From Carideicomes alvinocaridis (GTDB taxonomy: Bacteria; Pseudomonadota; Alphaproteobacteria; Rhodobacterales; Rhodobacteraceae), in the NCBI GenBank assembly GCA_005473895.2, contig SRJI02000001.1:124001-188000 (forward strand): a stretch of 64,000 nucleotides of DNA, read 5' to 3'. Shown here piece after piece: positions 50,581-59,127 of this stretch (within the stretch, counting starts at the first letter, position 1; every line of letters begins with the position of its first letter). The notes beneath the pieces are model-generated. The model made no database searches, was not told where the DNA came from, and worked only from the letters and a program-made list of their open reading frames with translations. The translations under genes and the position numbers were made by a program.

Positions 50581-52050
50581 ATGACCGAGACGGCAGAAAC
50601 CCTCGATCCCACCGACTGGGAGGCGCTGCGCACGCTCGCCCGGCGCATCATTGACGACGCGGTCGACTACACGCGGGACATCCGCGACCGGCCAGTCTGG
50701 CGGGACATGCCGCCCGAGGTCCGCAAGCGCTTTCAGACGGCGGCCCCGCAGGAGGGTCAGCCGCTCGGCGAGGTCTACGACGACATCGTCCAGAACATGC
50801 TGCCCTATCCCATGGGCAACATCCATCCGCGCTTCTGGATGTGGTACATGGGATCGAGCAACTTCACCGGCGCGCTCGGGGATTTCCTGGCCGCGATCCT
50901 GGGCTCGAACCTGGGGGGCGGAGATCATGCCGCGGCCGAGATCGACAAGCAGGTCGTCAACTGGCTCAAGGAGATGATGGGCTACCCGGCGGAGGCCAGC
51001 GGAACGCTGGTTTCGGGCGGCTCCATGGCGAACCTGATCGGGCTGACCGTGGCGCGGAACCGGATGTCCGGCATCGACCTGCGCGAGGAGGGACTTGGCG
51101 GCTTGGCGGCGCCGCTTCGGTTTTACGCCTCTGACCAGGTCCACTCCTGCCACCAGACCGCGGTCGAGACACTGGGCCTTGGTAACCGCGCCCTAAGCCG
51201 CGTGCCCAGCGGTCCGGATTGCCGAATGGACCTCGGCGCCCTGCGCGAGGCCATCGCCCGGGATCGTGCCGGGGGGCTCGCGCCCGCCTGCGTCATCGCG
51301 ACCGCCGGGACGGTGAATACCGGCGCGCTGGACGACCTGGAGGCCATCGCCGATCTCTGCGCCGAGGAGGGGCTATGGCTTCATGTCGATGGCTGCATCG
51401 GCGCGCTTCTCGCCATCGCGCCGCGGGGCCGGTCGCTGGTGCGCGGCATCGCCCGCGCCGACTCCATCGCGCTGGACCCGCACAAGTGGCTGCACGCGCC
51501 CTTCGAGGTGGGCTGCGCGCTTGTCCGCGACGCCGGGGCGCACCTGGGCAGCTTCACGCTGACTTCCGAATACCTCCAGACCTCGGCACGGGGCATCGCC
51601 TCGGGCGCCTGGCTGCACGACTACGGCCTTCAGACCTCGCGGGGGTTTCGCGCGCTCAAGGTCTGGATGGCGCTCAAGGAACACGGTGTCGCCAAGTTCG
51701 GCCGCCTGATCGAACAGGACCTGGCCCATGCGCGCTACCTGACCGCGCGCATCGAGGCGACACCGGCGCTGCAGCTCTGCTTTCCGACCTCCATCAACAT
51801 CGTCTGCTTCCGCTACGACCCGGGCGAGCTGCCGGAGGACGCGCTCAAGCGGCTGAACACGGAGATCATGCTGCGCCTGCAGGAAACCGGTGTCGCCGCT
51901 GTGTCGGATACCACGGTGAAGGGTCGCCACTGCCTGCGCGTCGCGATCAACAACCACCGGACGACCCGCGCGGACCTCGACATACTGGTCGAAGAGGTCT
52001 CCCGCTTGGGCATGGCTCTGAAGGCTGAAGCCTTTGCCGACCAAGGCTGA
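50581..52050 (+). CDS. Group II PLP-dependent amino-acid decarboxylase
   Basis: 489 residues, family norm about 480-500. Features: 'PMGNIHPRFWMWYMGSSNF' (substrate pocket), 'SGGSMANLIGLTVARN', 'ATAGTVNTGALDDL', 'LHVDGCIGALLAI' with the PLP Asp, and 'DPHKWLHAPFEVG' with the PLP Lys. The family includes aromatic-amino-acid, glutamate, cysteine-sulfinate and diaminobutyrate decarboxylases; sequence alone does not decide. Three bp after the CysK-like gene, so a two-step route from an activated serine to a beta-substituted amine is inferred. Confidence 0.9.
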   Translation: MTETAETLDPTDWEALRTLARRIIDDAVDYTRDIRDRPVWRDMPPEVRKRFQTAAPQEGQPLGEVYDDIVQNMLPYPMGNIHPRFWMWYMGSSNFTGALGDFLAAILGSNLGGGDHAAAEIDKQVVNWLKEMMGYPAEASGTLVSGGSMANLIGLTVARNRMSGIDLREEGLGGLAAPLRFYASDQVHSCHQTAVETLGLGNRALSRVPSGPDCRMDLGALREAIARDRAGGLAPACVIATAGTVNTGALDDLEAIADLCAEEGLWLHVDGCIGALLAIAPRGRSLVRGIARADSIALDPHKWLHAPFEVGCALVRDAGAHLGSFTLTSEYLQTSARGIASGAWLHDYGLQTSRGFRALKVWMALKEHGVAKFGRLIEQDLAHARYLTARIEATPALQLCFPTSINIVCFRYDPGELPEDALKRLNTEIMLRLQETGVAAVSDTTVKGRHCLRVAINNHRTTRADLDILVEEVSRLGMALKAEAFADQG

Positions 52051-52432
52051 GCTCTTGCCTGAGCAAGCGAGTGGGCCAATAGCGAATGCAATGCCACCGA
52101 AGAGCGCCACAATGTGCAGCGACGCGCCACAGCTTCCTTGACGCCACGGCCCAGTGTCGCCGCTACTCAGAACGACTATTGAGGCCAGGGTTGCGCTTCT
52201 CAACCAGGTAAGGCCGTTTCCGGACTTTCGCTGCGAAAAGGACGAAATGCCGCTATGGGCCGCAAGCGGCGCACTTGTCTTGGGACGCCAGGCCGACGGT
52301 CTGCTGCGCCGCCGCGCGACCGCTTTGAGCCCTGCCAGGGCATTCGGGGCGAAAATTCGCGGGCGCTCACAGGTCGGCCAATCGGTATCATCCTCGCGTC
52401 CGCCATCCATGGGAATAAGTGCTTGCAGACGC
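52051..52432. other. Intergenic region after the decarboxylase gene
   Basis: About 380 bp between two converging genes. A short inverted repeat CTTGC CTGA GCAAG lies near 52056-52069. A plus-strand frame from 52154 exists but has no family resemblance, and base composition falls below the neighbours. I read it as non-coding or decayed. Confidence 0.4.
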
Positions 52433-53506
52433 CTACCAGACCGACTTGCCGTTGATGACGCCCTTGAGATCGGCGCGTATCGCGTTTCCGGGCACGACTT
52501 CGTCCTCTGGACGATCCCCATCCACTCCGAAACTGTTCCGGTAAGCGCTTGGCGAGACCCCGAGCCTTCGGGTAAACACCCGGCGCAGGGTCGCCGCCGT
52601 GCCGAAACCCGAATTTACCGCGATCGACCCCACTGACTGCCTCGAGGTCTCGAGCAATCCCCGTGCGGTAGAAAGGCGGACATCCTCGACGTAGAGCGAC
52701 AGCGTGGTTCCCGTGACCTCCTTGAAGCGCCGCACCAGAGATCGCCGACTCATGGCAGCGCGACGCGACAGCTCTTCGAGCGACAGATCAGCACAGGGAT
52801 TTTCCCAGACATGGATCTGCACCCGCCGGATGCGAGGGTCTTCGGTAGCCGCAGCCATCAGCTGTGAACTGAACTGGGATTGTCCGCTCTTGCGGCGCAA
52901 CGGCACGACCATGAAGCGGGCGATATCGAGTGCCAGCTGGTGCCCGTGATCGCTTTCGATGAGCGAAAGCGCAAGGTCGACCCCCGCCAGCATTCCGGCG
53001 GAGGTCCAGAGCTTGCCGCAATTGATGAAGATGGCGTCCTCCTCGAGCGTCGCATCCGTCTCGGGATCGGCCTTCAGACGCATCGCTTCGAGCCAGTGCG
53101 TGGCCACGCGATGCCCGCGCGCCACCCCCGAGCCGATCAGAACCGTCGATCCGGTGCAGACCGAGCCCAGGCGTTTACAGCGCGGTTCGAGCCGCTGAAT
53201 CCAGTCCAGAAGGGCCGTGTCCTCGGCAGCGGCGAAGCAACCCGGGCCGCCCGCGACCAGCATCAGGTCAATCTGCTCCGGCAGATCATCGAAGCTGCAT
53301 GTCGGTACAAGTTCAAGAAAGCCTCCGGCAACAGGCACCGGCGCGCCGTCGAGAGAGACCGTGATCGGCCGATAAAGCTGACGTCCGGTGAGAAAATTCG
53401 CGAGCCCGAACGCCTCGAGCGGCGCGGAGACATCCACGGCGCAAACCCGCGGATAGACCACCATGGCGACCAGGCGCGGAGGTTCGTGGGCCTTCGCGAT
53501 ACTCAC
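52433..53506 (-). CDS. GlxA-family regulator (DJ-1/PfpI domain plus AraC helix-turn-helix)
   Basis: 357 residues. N-terminal DJ-1/PfpI-like domain at about 10-185 ('VAMVVYPRVCAVDVSAPLEA', 'MLVAGGPGCFAA', 'LGSVCTGSTVLIGSGVARGH' with the nucleophile-elbow Cys) and a C-terminal AraC double helix-turn-helix ('LSLEELSRRAAMSRRSLVRR', 'SVGSIAVNSGFGTAATLRR'). GTG start. Convergent with the decarboxylase gene and divergent from the LysE gene, whose expression it may control. Confidence 0.92.
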   Translation of the reverse strand: MSIAKAHEPPRLVAMVVYPRVCAVDVSAPLEAFGLANFLTGRQLYRPITVSLDGAPVPVAGGFLELVPTCSFDDLPEQIDLMLVAGGPGCFAAAEDTALLDWIQRLEPRCKRLGSVCTGSTVLIGSGVARGHRVATHWLEAMRLKADPETDATLEEDAIFINCGKLWTSAGMLAGVDLALSLIESDHGHQLALDIARFMVVPLRRKSGQSQFSSQLMAAATEDPRIRRVQIHVWENPCADLSLEELSRRAAMSRRSLVRRFKEVTGTTLSLYVEDVRLSTARGLLETSRQSVGSIAVNSGFGTAATLRRVFTRRLGVSPSAYRNSFGVDGDRPEDEVVPGNAIRADLKGVINGKSVW

Positions 53507-53714
53507 ACCGATTCCCTTTTAATCAACGCAGCTCAATAATGCATCGAGTCGAACTGACGTAAGGGTAAGCGCCTTTACGCGCAAAAGGAACACTTGACGC
53601 CGAACAGCGCACAGCACGCGCCAAACTTAGAAGCCTCGACCTGCTCTTCCCTCCGTCCATGGCATCTTCTCCGCAGGGCCCTACCCCGCCGGGCCCACTG
53701 CAATGGAGGCGCTG

Positions 53715-54329
53715 ATGGACCCTTCAGCCATCTTGGCCTACATGGCCACACTCGGCGCTCTCACGCTGACGCCAGGCCCGCTCATAGCGGTGCTTGCGGC
53801 GCGCTCGGCGGGTCGCGACCGCCCTGGAGCCTGCGCCATGGTGGTGGGGATTTGCGCTGGCGACGCACTGGTGATCCTGGCAATCTGCGCCGGCTTCGGC
53901 TTCTGGCTCCAGGCGCATCCCCAGATTTACAGCTTTGCTCGCTATGCCGGTGCGGGGCTGCTGCTGTGGCTCGCATTGCGATTGTGGATCAGCGCAACCG
54001 CCCAAAGCGCCGAGACCTGTCCGGCCGGTGGTATCGCCGCCTCCCTGCTGGTCGGCTTCGCGCTCTGCCTCAGCAGCCCCCAGACGGTTTTGATGTATCT
54101 CGTGCTTCTGCCGAGAGTGGTCGATCTGACGACACTTGGCGTTGCAGACCTTCTCCTCCTGCTCGCCGCCACCATCGTTGCACTCGTCGCGGTCTTTGTC
54201 GTCGTCATACTGTTCGCGGAAGCCACTCAAGCGCTGTTACGATCCACGACCGGCGCACGGCTTTGGGCACGGGCCATGGCGCTCACGCTCGTGCTCTCGG
54301 CGGGGTGGATCGTCTTGGCTGCCGACTGA
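53715..54329 (+). CDS. LysE-family amino-acid/metabolite exporter
   Basis: 204 residues from the ATG at 53715, chosen for the upstream GGAGG; an earlier ATG at 53703 adds four codons. Six hydrophobic helices; LysE/RhtB signatures 'TPGPLIAVLAARSAG' near 18-32 and 'LLVGFALCLSSPQTVLMYLV' (quoted in part). Inner membrane efflux. Divergent from the GlxA-type regulator and near the decarboxylase pathway, whose amine or amino-acid product it might export. Confidence 0.88.
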   Translation: MDPSAILAYMATLGALTLTPGPLIAVLAARSAGRDRPGACAMVVGICAGDALVILAICAGFGFWLQAHPQIYSFARYAGAGLLLWLALRLWISATAQSAETCPAGGIAASLLVGFALCLSSPQTVLMYLVLLPRVVDLTTLGVADLLLLLAATIVALVAVFVVVILFAEATQALLRSTTGARLWARAMALTLVLSAGWIVLAAD

Positions 54330-54670
54330 AATCGCGCCGCGGGGCTCGCGTGTTTTCCGCTCGTGACCCGAATTGCTGCCGACCCGTAGTCCGGTCCAGA
54401 AACGGTCGCGCGACATGGAGGAATAGCTCATCGAAAGGCAGGTTTGTCCACGGTGCCGCAGGGTTTGCGACACTGGCAAGGGCAGCGCCGTGACCTTCAC
54501 GCAGCGCACCGACCCGTGGGAGAAACTCGACTTCGCCGAGGTGACCCGCCGGATCGAAGGGGCTCCGGAGGCTCGAACACCGGAGCGATCCCGGCGACTA
54601 CCTGACCGCGCACGAAGAATACGCGGACGAGGTGAAGGTGATCCACACGCTTTGCGTCGTGCGCCGAGGG
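54330..54670. other. Possible decayed coding fragment
   Basis: About 340 bp with no intact gene. Plus-strand reading around 54490-54560 gives 'DPWEKLDFAEVTRRIEGAPE', then shifts frame to 'DYLTAHEEYADEVKVIHTL' at about 54596-54655. Both pieces look protein-like and could be one frameshifted, truncated gene. I cannot name the family. Confidence 0.35.
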
Positions 54671-55327
54671 TCAGCGCCCGTGCGCCGCGACGGCCTCGAT
54701 CCCGCCGAGGCAGAAGGCGATCAGCGTCTCGCGATAGTCCATCGGACCGCCGGCCTCGCGGCCCGACAGCCCGGCGATCCGGGCACGGCTGGCCACCAGC
54801 GACAGCATCGAGGCGACCGTGAGCGTGAGCGCCGTCACCAGTTCCTCGCGCGGGACCCCGGGGCGCAGTTCGTGCATGGCGTCCAGGTATTCCTGCGCCA
54901 CGGGGTCATAGAGGCCCCCGACCTCGGGATACCAGCGGTCGTCGCTGACGATGCGGGCGATCAGCCGGGCATATGCGCGCCATTGCGGATCCCCGCGCGA
55001 GGCATGGTCGAGGTAGGGCGTCAGGTAGCCATCCACCAGGTCGCGCATCTCGAGTGTGGCATCCTGCGCCCTCAGCTCGGCCAGCCTCGCCCGGCGCGCG
55101 GCATTCAGGGCCTCCACCCTGCGTTCAAGCACGGTTCGGAACAGCTTCTGCTTGGAGCCGCCGTGAAACCCGACCACCCCGAGCGTGACCCCCGCCTCGG
55201 CGGCGATACGGCGGATCGAGACCGCGTCGAATCCCTCTGCCGCGAACAGCCGTTCGGCGGCGTCCAGGACCCGCTCGCGCGTGGCCTCGCCCCGCAGGAC
55301 ACGGCCGTCGGTGGTGGCCTCTTCCAT
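54671..55327 (-). CDS. TetR-family transcriptional regulator
   Basis: 218 residues. TetR helix-turn-helix at about 14-60 ('RVLDAAERLFAAEGFDAVSI', 'RRIAAEAGVTLGVVGFHGGS'), then an all-helical ligand domain (CecR-like C-terminus). ATG at 55325-55327 with GGGAGC upstream. Divergent from the TRAP operon and its likely repressor. Confidence 0.92.
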   Translation of the reverse strand: MEEATTDGRVLRGEATRERVLDAAERLFAAEGFDAVSIRRIAAEAGVTLGVVGFHGGSKQKLFRTVLERRVEALNAARRARLAELRAQDATLEMRDLVDGYLTPYLDHASRGDPQWRAYARLIARIVSDDRWYPEVGGLYDPVAQEYLDAMHELRPGVPREELVTALTLTVASMLSLVASRARIAGLSGREAGGPMDYRETLIAFCLGGIEAVAAHGR

Positions 55328-55414
55328 GTGTGCTCCCTGATCCCTTGACAATTTATACGCTCGTACAGATAGTTTGCCAAGGCCGCTGGGAGGCGGCCTC
55401 AGAGGAGGAACATC
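55328..55414. promoter_or_regulatory. Divergent TetR/TRAP promoter region
   Basis: Short 87-bp region. TTGACA at about 55345-55350 followed by TACAGATAGT near 55365-55374 resembles a rightward -35/-10 pair, and the AT-rich ATTTATACGCTCGTACAGAT stretch contains near-palindromic TACGCTCGTA (TACG..CGTA), a plausible TetR site. Confidence 0.55.
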
Positions 55415-56485
55415 ATGCAACTTTTCACACCGCTTCGCCGCGGGCTTGCGGCCTGTGCCGCTGCCGCGCTCCTGACCCCGGCCGCGCAGGCCGAGGACTT
55501 CGACGCCACCGTGGTCGCAGGGCACCCGCCCGTCTTCCTTTGGGTGAAGACCCTGTCGGAGACCTTCATCCCCACCGTCAACAGCGAGCTTGAGGGGACC
55601 GAACACTCCATCGACTGGATGGAAGCCTATGGCGGCACGCTGGCCAAGGTCGGCGGTGAACTTGAGGCGATCGAGGACGGGCTGGCGCAGATCGGGATCG
55701 TCAGCTCGCTGTTCGAGCCGTCGCTGCTGAGCCTGCAGAACGTGACCTATGCCACGCCCTTCGGGTCGCCCGACGTGGACATCGTCTTCGACACCGTGGA
55801 CGGGATGCACGAGGACATCGCAGACATGCGCAAGCTCTGGGAAGAGCATGACATGGAGTACCTCGGCGGAGGCTTCGGACTCGAGGACTACCTGCTGATG
55901 ACCACCTTCGAGGTGGACAGCCTGGACGATCTCAAGGGCCGCAAGATCAATGCGCCCGGCCCCGCGGTGAACTGGCTGAAGGGCACCGGTGCCGTCGGAG
56001 TCTCGGGCAACCTGACGACCTACTACAACGACATCCAGACCGGCGTGGCCGAGGGCGTCATCGTCTTCCCGACCGCCGCCGCCGCCGCCAAGCTGCACGA
56101 GGTCGCGCCCTACGTGACCCGCACCGGCTTCGGCGCGCAATACGCCGGCGCCATCGTCGCCAAGAAAAGCTGGTACGATGAGCTTCCGGACGAGGTGCAG
56201 GCGGCCATCGACACAGGTGTCGACGCCTTCGCAAAGGCCTATCGCGCCGGGCTTGAACAGCGTGTGCAGGCGGCCTTCAAGACCATGGAAGACGGCGGCG
56301 CCACGATCACGACGCTGCCCGCCGAAGAGCGTCAGAAGTGGGCGCAATCGCTGCCGGATATCGCCGGTGACTGGGCGCGCAACCTCGACGAGCAGGGCCT
56401 TGCCGGGTCCGAGGTGGTGAACACCTACATGCAGCGCCTCAAGGATGCCGGCGTCGAGCTGCCCCGCGACTGGACCGTGGAGTAA
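55415..56485 (+). CDS. dctP: TRAP transporter solute-binding protein (DctP family)
   Basis: 356 residues, periplasmic. Signal peptide about 1-28 ('LTPAAQAEDF'). DctP pattern: 'MTTFEVDSLDDLKGRKINAP' (quoted in part) with the conserved Arg of the carboxylate clamp, 'TYYNDIQTGVAEGVIVFP' and 'KLHEVAPYVT'. RBS AGAGGAGG before the ATG. First gene of dctPQM; ligand likely an organic acid processed by the two enzymes downstream. Confidence 0.93.
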   Translation: MQLFTPLRRGLAACAAAALLTPAAQAEDFDATVVAGHPPVFLWVKTLSETFIPTVNSELEGTEHSIDWMEAYGGTLAKVGGELEAIEDGLAQIGIVSSLFEPSLLSLQNVTYATPFGSPDVDIVFDTVDGMHEDIADMRKLWEEHDMEYLGGGFGLEDYLLMTTFEVDSLDDLKGRKINAPGPAVNWLKGTGAVGVSGNLTTYYNDIQTGVAEGVIVFPTAAAAAKLHEVAPYVTRTGFGAQYAGAIVAKKSWYDELPDEVQAAIDTGVDAFAKAYRAGLEQRVQAAFKTMEDGGATITTLPAEERQKWAQSLPDIAGDWARNLDEQGLAGSEVVNTYMQRLKDAGVELPRDWTVE

Positions 56486-56488
56486 GCC

Positions 56489-57031
56489 ATGACGCAGGCC
56501 GGGCCGGACGAGGAGGTGGGCGCCCCGCGCCCCCTCGCGCAGCGCATCGCCAACGGGATCATGTCGGCCGCCAACGTGGCGGCGACGGCATGGATCCTCC
56601 TCCTGATGGTGCTGATCCTGTCGGACGTGATCGGGCGCAACGCCTTCCTCGCGCCGATCGCCGGGGTGCCGGAGATGGTGAAGTATTCCATCGTCGGGAT
56701 CGTTTTCCTTCAGGTGGCGCATACACACCGGAAAGGCGAGCTGATCCGTTCGGACGGGTTGCTCGGCCTGCTCATACAGCGCGCGCCCCGGGCGGGGGCG
56801 GCGCTTGACCTCGTGGCGCAGCTGGCGGGCGTGGCCGTGTCTCTGATGCTGGCATGGGCCGTCTGGCCCAAGGCCATCCGCGCCTTCGAACGTGGCGAGA
56901 TGGAGGGGATCGCGGGTCATTTCCAGATGCCCGTCTGGCCCTTCCTGACCATCGTCACCCTCGGATCGGTTCTGCTGGCGGTGTCCTTCCTGATCTCGGC
57001 CGTCCACGCGGCGCGGAAGGTGGTCGCCTGA
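56489..57031 (+). CDS. dctQ: TRAP transporter small permease DctQ
   Basis: 180 residues with four membrane helices (about 27-46, 58-75, 103-122 and 145-170). 'VLILSDVIGRNAFLAPIAGVPEM' region and 'TLGSVLLAVSFLISAV' are typical of DctQ. Stop codon shares one base with the dctM start. Confidence 0.9.
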   Translation: MTQAGPDEEVGAPRPLAQRIANGIMSAANVAATAWILLLMVLILSDVIGRNAFLAPIAGVPEMVKYSIVGIVFLQVAHTHRKGELIRSDGLLGLLIQRAPRAGAALDLVAQLAGVAVSLMLAWAVWPKAIRAFERGEMEGIAGHFQMPVWPFLTIVTLGSVLLAVSFLISAVHAARKVVA

Positions 57032-58335
57032 TGGACAACCTGATGATCGGATACCTTTCGCTGGCCGGGATCGGCGTGGCGATCTATGCAGGCCTGCACG
57101 TGGCGATCGCCCTGGCCGGCGTATCGTTCCTAGGGGTCTGGGCGCTGACGGGCAAGGCGGCGCTCGCCTTCAACTTCGTGGCCCTCGCGGGCACCGACTC
57201 GATCGCGGAATACACCTTCGGCGTGGTGCCTCTGTTCGTGCTGATGGGGCTGGCGGTCAGTGAATCCGGCCTTGGCCGCGACACCTTCGCGATCATCGCG
57301 CGCAGCATGCGCGGCTGGCGCGGCGGGCTGGGGGTGGCCACCGTACTGTCGAACGCGGTCTTCGCGGCGATCACCGGCATTTCCATCGCCTCGGCGGCGG
57401 TCTTCTCGAAGGTCGCGGTGCCGCAGATGGTGGCGGCGGGCACGAAACGGTCGATCGCGGTCGGCACCGTCGCGGGCTCCAGCGTGCTGGGGATGCTGAT
57501 CCCGCCGTCACTCCTGCTGATCCTCTTCGCCATTCTCACCGACAGCTCGGTCGGGGACCTGTTCCTTGGCGGCGTCGGGCCGGGACTGCTGCTGGCCCTT
57601 GCCTTCGGGGTCTACCTGACGGTGCTGGGGCGCATGCGCCCGCAACTGTTCGACGGACCAAAGACCATGGGCGGCGCCGATGATACGACCCCTTCGGTCC
57701 TGATGCTGCCGGTGCTGGGGCTGGCCGGGGTGGTGCTGGGCGGTATCTATACCGGCTTCTTCACCCCGACCGAGGCCGGAGCCGTCGGCGCTGCCGCCGC
57801 GCTGATCCTGTCCTTTGCCATGCGCCGCATCGGCACATCGGGGGCCTGGCGCATCGCTGTGCAGACCGGGCATATCACCGCCGCCGTCTGCTTCCTGATC
57901 GTGGGCGCGTCGATCTACAGCCGGATGCTGGCCTTCTCGGGTGTGCCGGCGTCGGTCACTGAATGGGCCGTGGCCAGCGGGATCGGGCCGCTCGGGTTCC
58001 TGTTCCTCTTCGCGCTGATCGTGGCGGCGATGGGGACGATCCTCGACAGCTCCTCGATCATGCTGGTGACCGTGCCGCTGGCCTTTCCGATCACGCAGGA
58101 GCTGGGGATCGACGTGGTGCACTTCGGCCTTGTCACCGTGCTCGCGGTCGAGATCGGCCTGCTGACCCCGCCGCTGGGGCTGTCGGTCTTCGTCGTGCAG
58201 GCCACGCTGCGGGATGAGGGCGTGACCCTTGGCGAAGTGTTCCGCGGCGCCGCACCCTTTGCCCTTATCATGGCGGGCGTGCTGACCGCCGTGATCCTGA
58301 TCCCCGACATCGCAACCGGCCTGATCGGCCGCTGA
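57031..58335 (+). CDS. dctM: TRAP transporter large permease DctM
   Basis: 434 residues, usual length about 430, twelve or so membrane helices. DctM signatures: 'VVPLFVLMGLAVSESGLG', 'AITGISIASAAVFSKVAVPQ', 'GMLIPPSLLLILFAI', 'GFFTPTEAGAVGAAAALI' and 'LTPPLGLSVFVVQ'. The ATG at 57031 gives the normal N-terminus; the frame is open upstream only inside dctQ. Ion-driven uptake subunit. Confidence 0.93.
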   Translation: MDNLMIGYLSLAGIGVAIYAGLHVAIALAGVSFLGVWALTGKAALAFNFVALAGTDSIAEYTFGVVPLFVLMGLAVSESGLGRDTFAIIARSMRGWRGGLGVATVLSNAVFAAITGISIASAAVFSKVAVPQMVAAGTKRSIAVGTVAGSSVLGMLIPPSLLLILFAILTDSSVGDLFLGGVGPGLLLALAFGVYLTVLGRMRPQLFDGPKTMGGADDTTPSVLMLPVLGLAGVVLGGIYTGFFTPTEAGAVGAAAALILSFAMRRIGTSGAWRIAVQTGHITAAVCFLIVGASIYSRMLAFSGVPASVTEWAVASGIGPLGFLFLFALIVAAMGTILDSSSIMLVTVPLAFPITQELGIDVVHFGLVTVLAVEIGLLTPPLGLSVFVVQATLRDEGVTLGEVFRGAAPFALIMAGVLTAVILIPDIATGLIGR

Positions 58336-58346
58336 CGGAGACTGCC

Positions 58347-59117
58347 ATGAAACTGATCGACCTCGCCCGTCCGCTGGAGAACACGAAATACGCCGACCCG
58401 CCGGGCCTGCACCCGGAGATCGAATATTTCGGCCACGACGTCACCGCGCAGCAGATCCTCGACTTCTTTCCCGGCGTGAAACGCGAGGACCTGCCCGGCG
58501 GCGAAGGCTGGGCGGTCGAAAAAGTCAGCCTGTCGACGCACAACGGCACACACCTGGACGCGCCCTATCACTACCATTCCACCATGGATGGGGGGAAACG
58601 CGCGATCACCATAGACGAGGTCCCACTGGAGTGGTGCATCGGGCGCGGGGTGAAGCTGGATTTCCGCGATGTGCCGGACGGGCACGTGGTCACGGCAGCC
58701 GAAGTCGAGGCGGAGTTCACGCGCATCGGCCACGACCTGCAGCCCGGTGACATCGTGCTGGTCAACACCGCGGCCGGCGCGGCCTATGGCCAGCCGCACT
58801 ATGTCGCGACCGGCTGCGGGATCGGGCACGAGGCCACCTGCTGGATGACCGAGCGCGGCATGCGGGTCTGCGGCACCGACGCCTGGAGCTGGGACGCCCC
58901 CTTCGTCCACACCGCCAAGAAGGTGACCGAGACCGGTGACGCGGGGCTGATCTGGGAGGGACACCGCGCCGGCATGGTGCGCGGCTATTGCCACATGGAG
59001 AAGCTCGCCAACCTCGAACAGCTGCCCGCGACGGGCTTCGAGGTGCAGTGCTTCCCGGTGAAGATCAAGGACGCGAGCGCAGGCTGGTGCCGGCCCGTCG
59101 CGATCATCAGGGACTGA
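58347..59117 (+). CDS. Cyclase-family metal-dependent hydrolase (kynurenine formamidase-like)
   Basis: 256 residues. Family motif H-x-G-T-H-x-D-A-P is present as 'THNGTHLDAPYHYHS' near 62-76, giving the metal ligands. 'RGVKLDFRDVPDGHVVTAAE' and 'PGDIVLVNTAAG' follow. Members hydrolyse N-formylkynurenine, isatin or cyclic/ester substrates in the cytoplasm. 11 bp after dctM, so it should act on the imported acid. Exact substrate unknown. Confidence 0.9.
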   Translation: MKLIDLARPLENTKYADPPGLHPEIEYFGHDVTAQQILDFFPGVKREDLPGGEGWAVEKVSLSTHNGTHLDAPYHYHSTMDGGKRAITIDEVPLEWCIGRGVKLDFRDVPDGHVVTAAEVEAEFTRIGHDLQPGDIVLVNTAAGAAYGQPHYVATGCGIGHEATCWMTERGMRVCGTDAWSWDAPFVHTAKKVTETGDAGLIWEGHRAGMVRGYCHMEKLANLEQLPATGFEVQCFPVKIKDASAGWCRPVAIIRD

Positions 59118-59127
59118 GGAGAGAGCG

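Noticed and set aside
52154-52636. Plus-strand frame after the decarboxylase gene
   Set aside because: Runs into the antisense of the GlxA-type gene and shows no family features; treated as non-coding.
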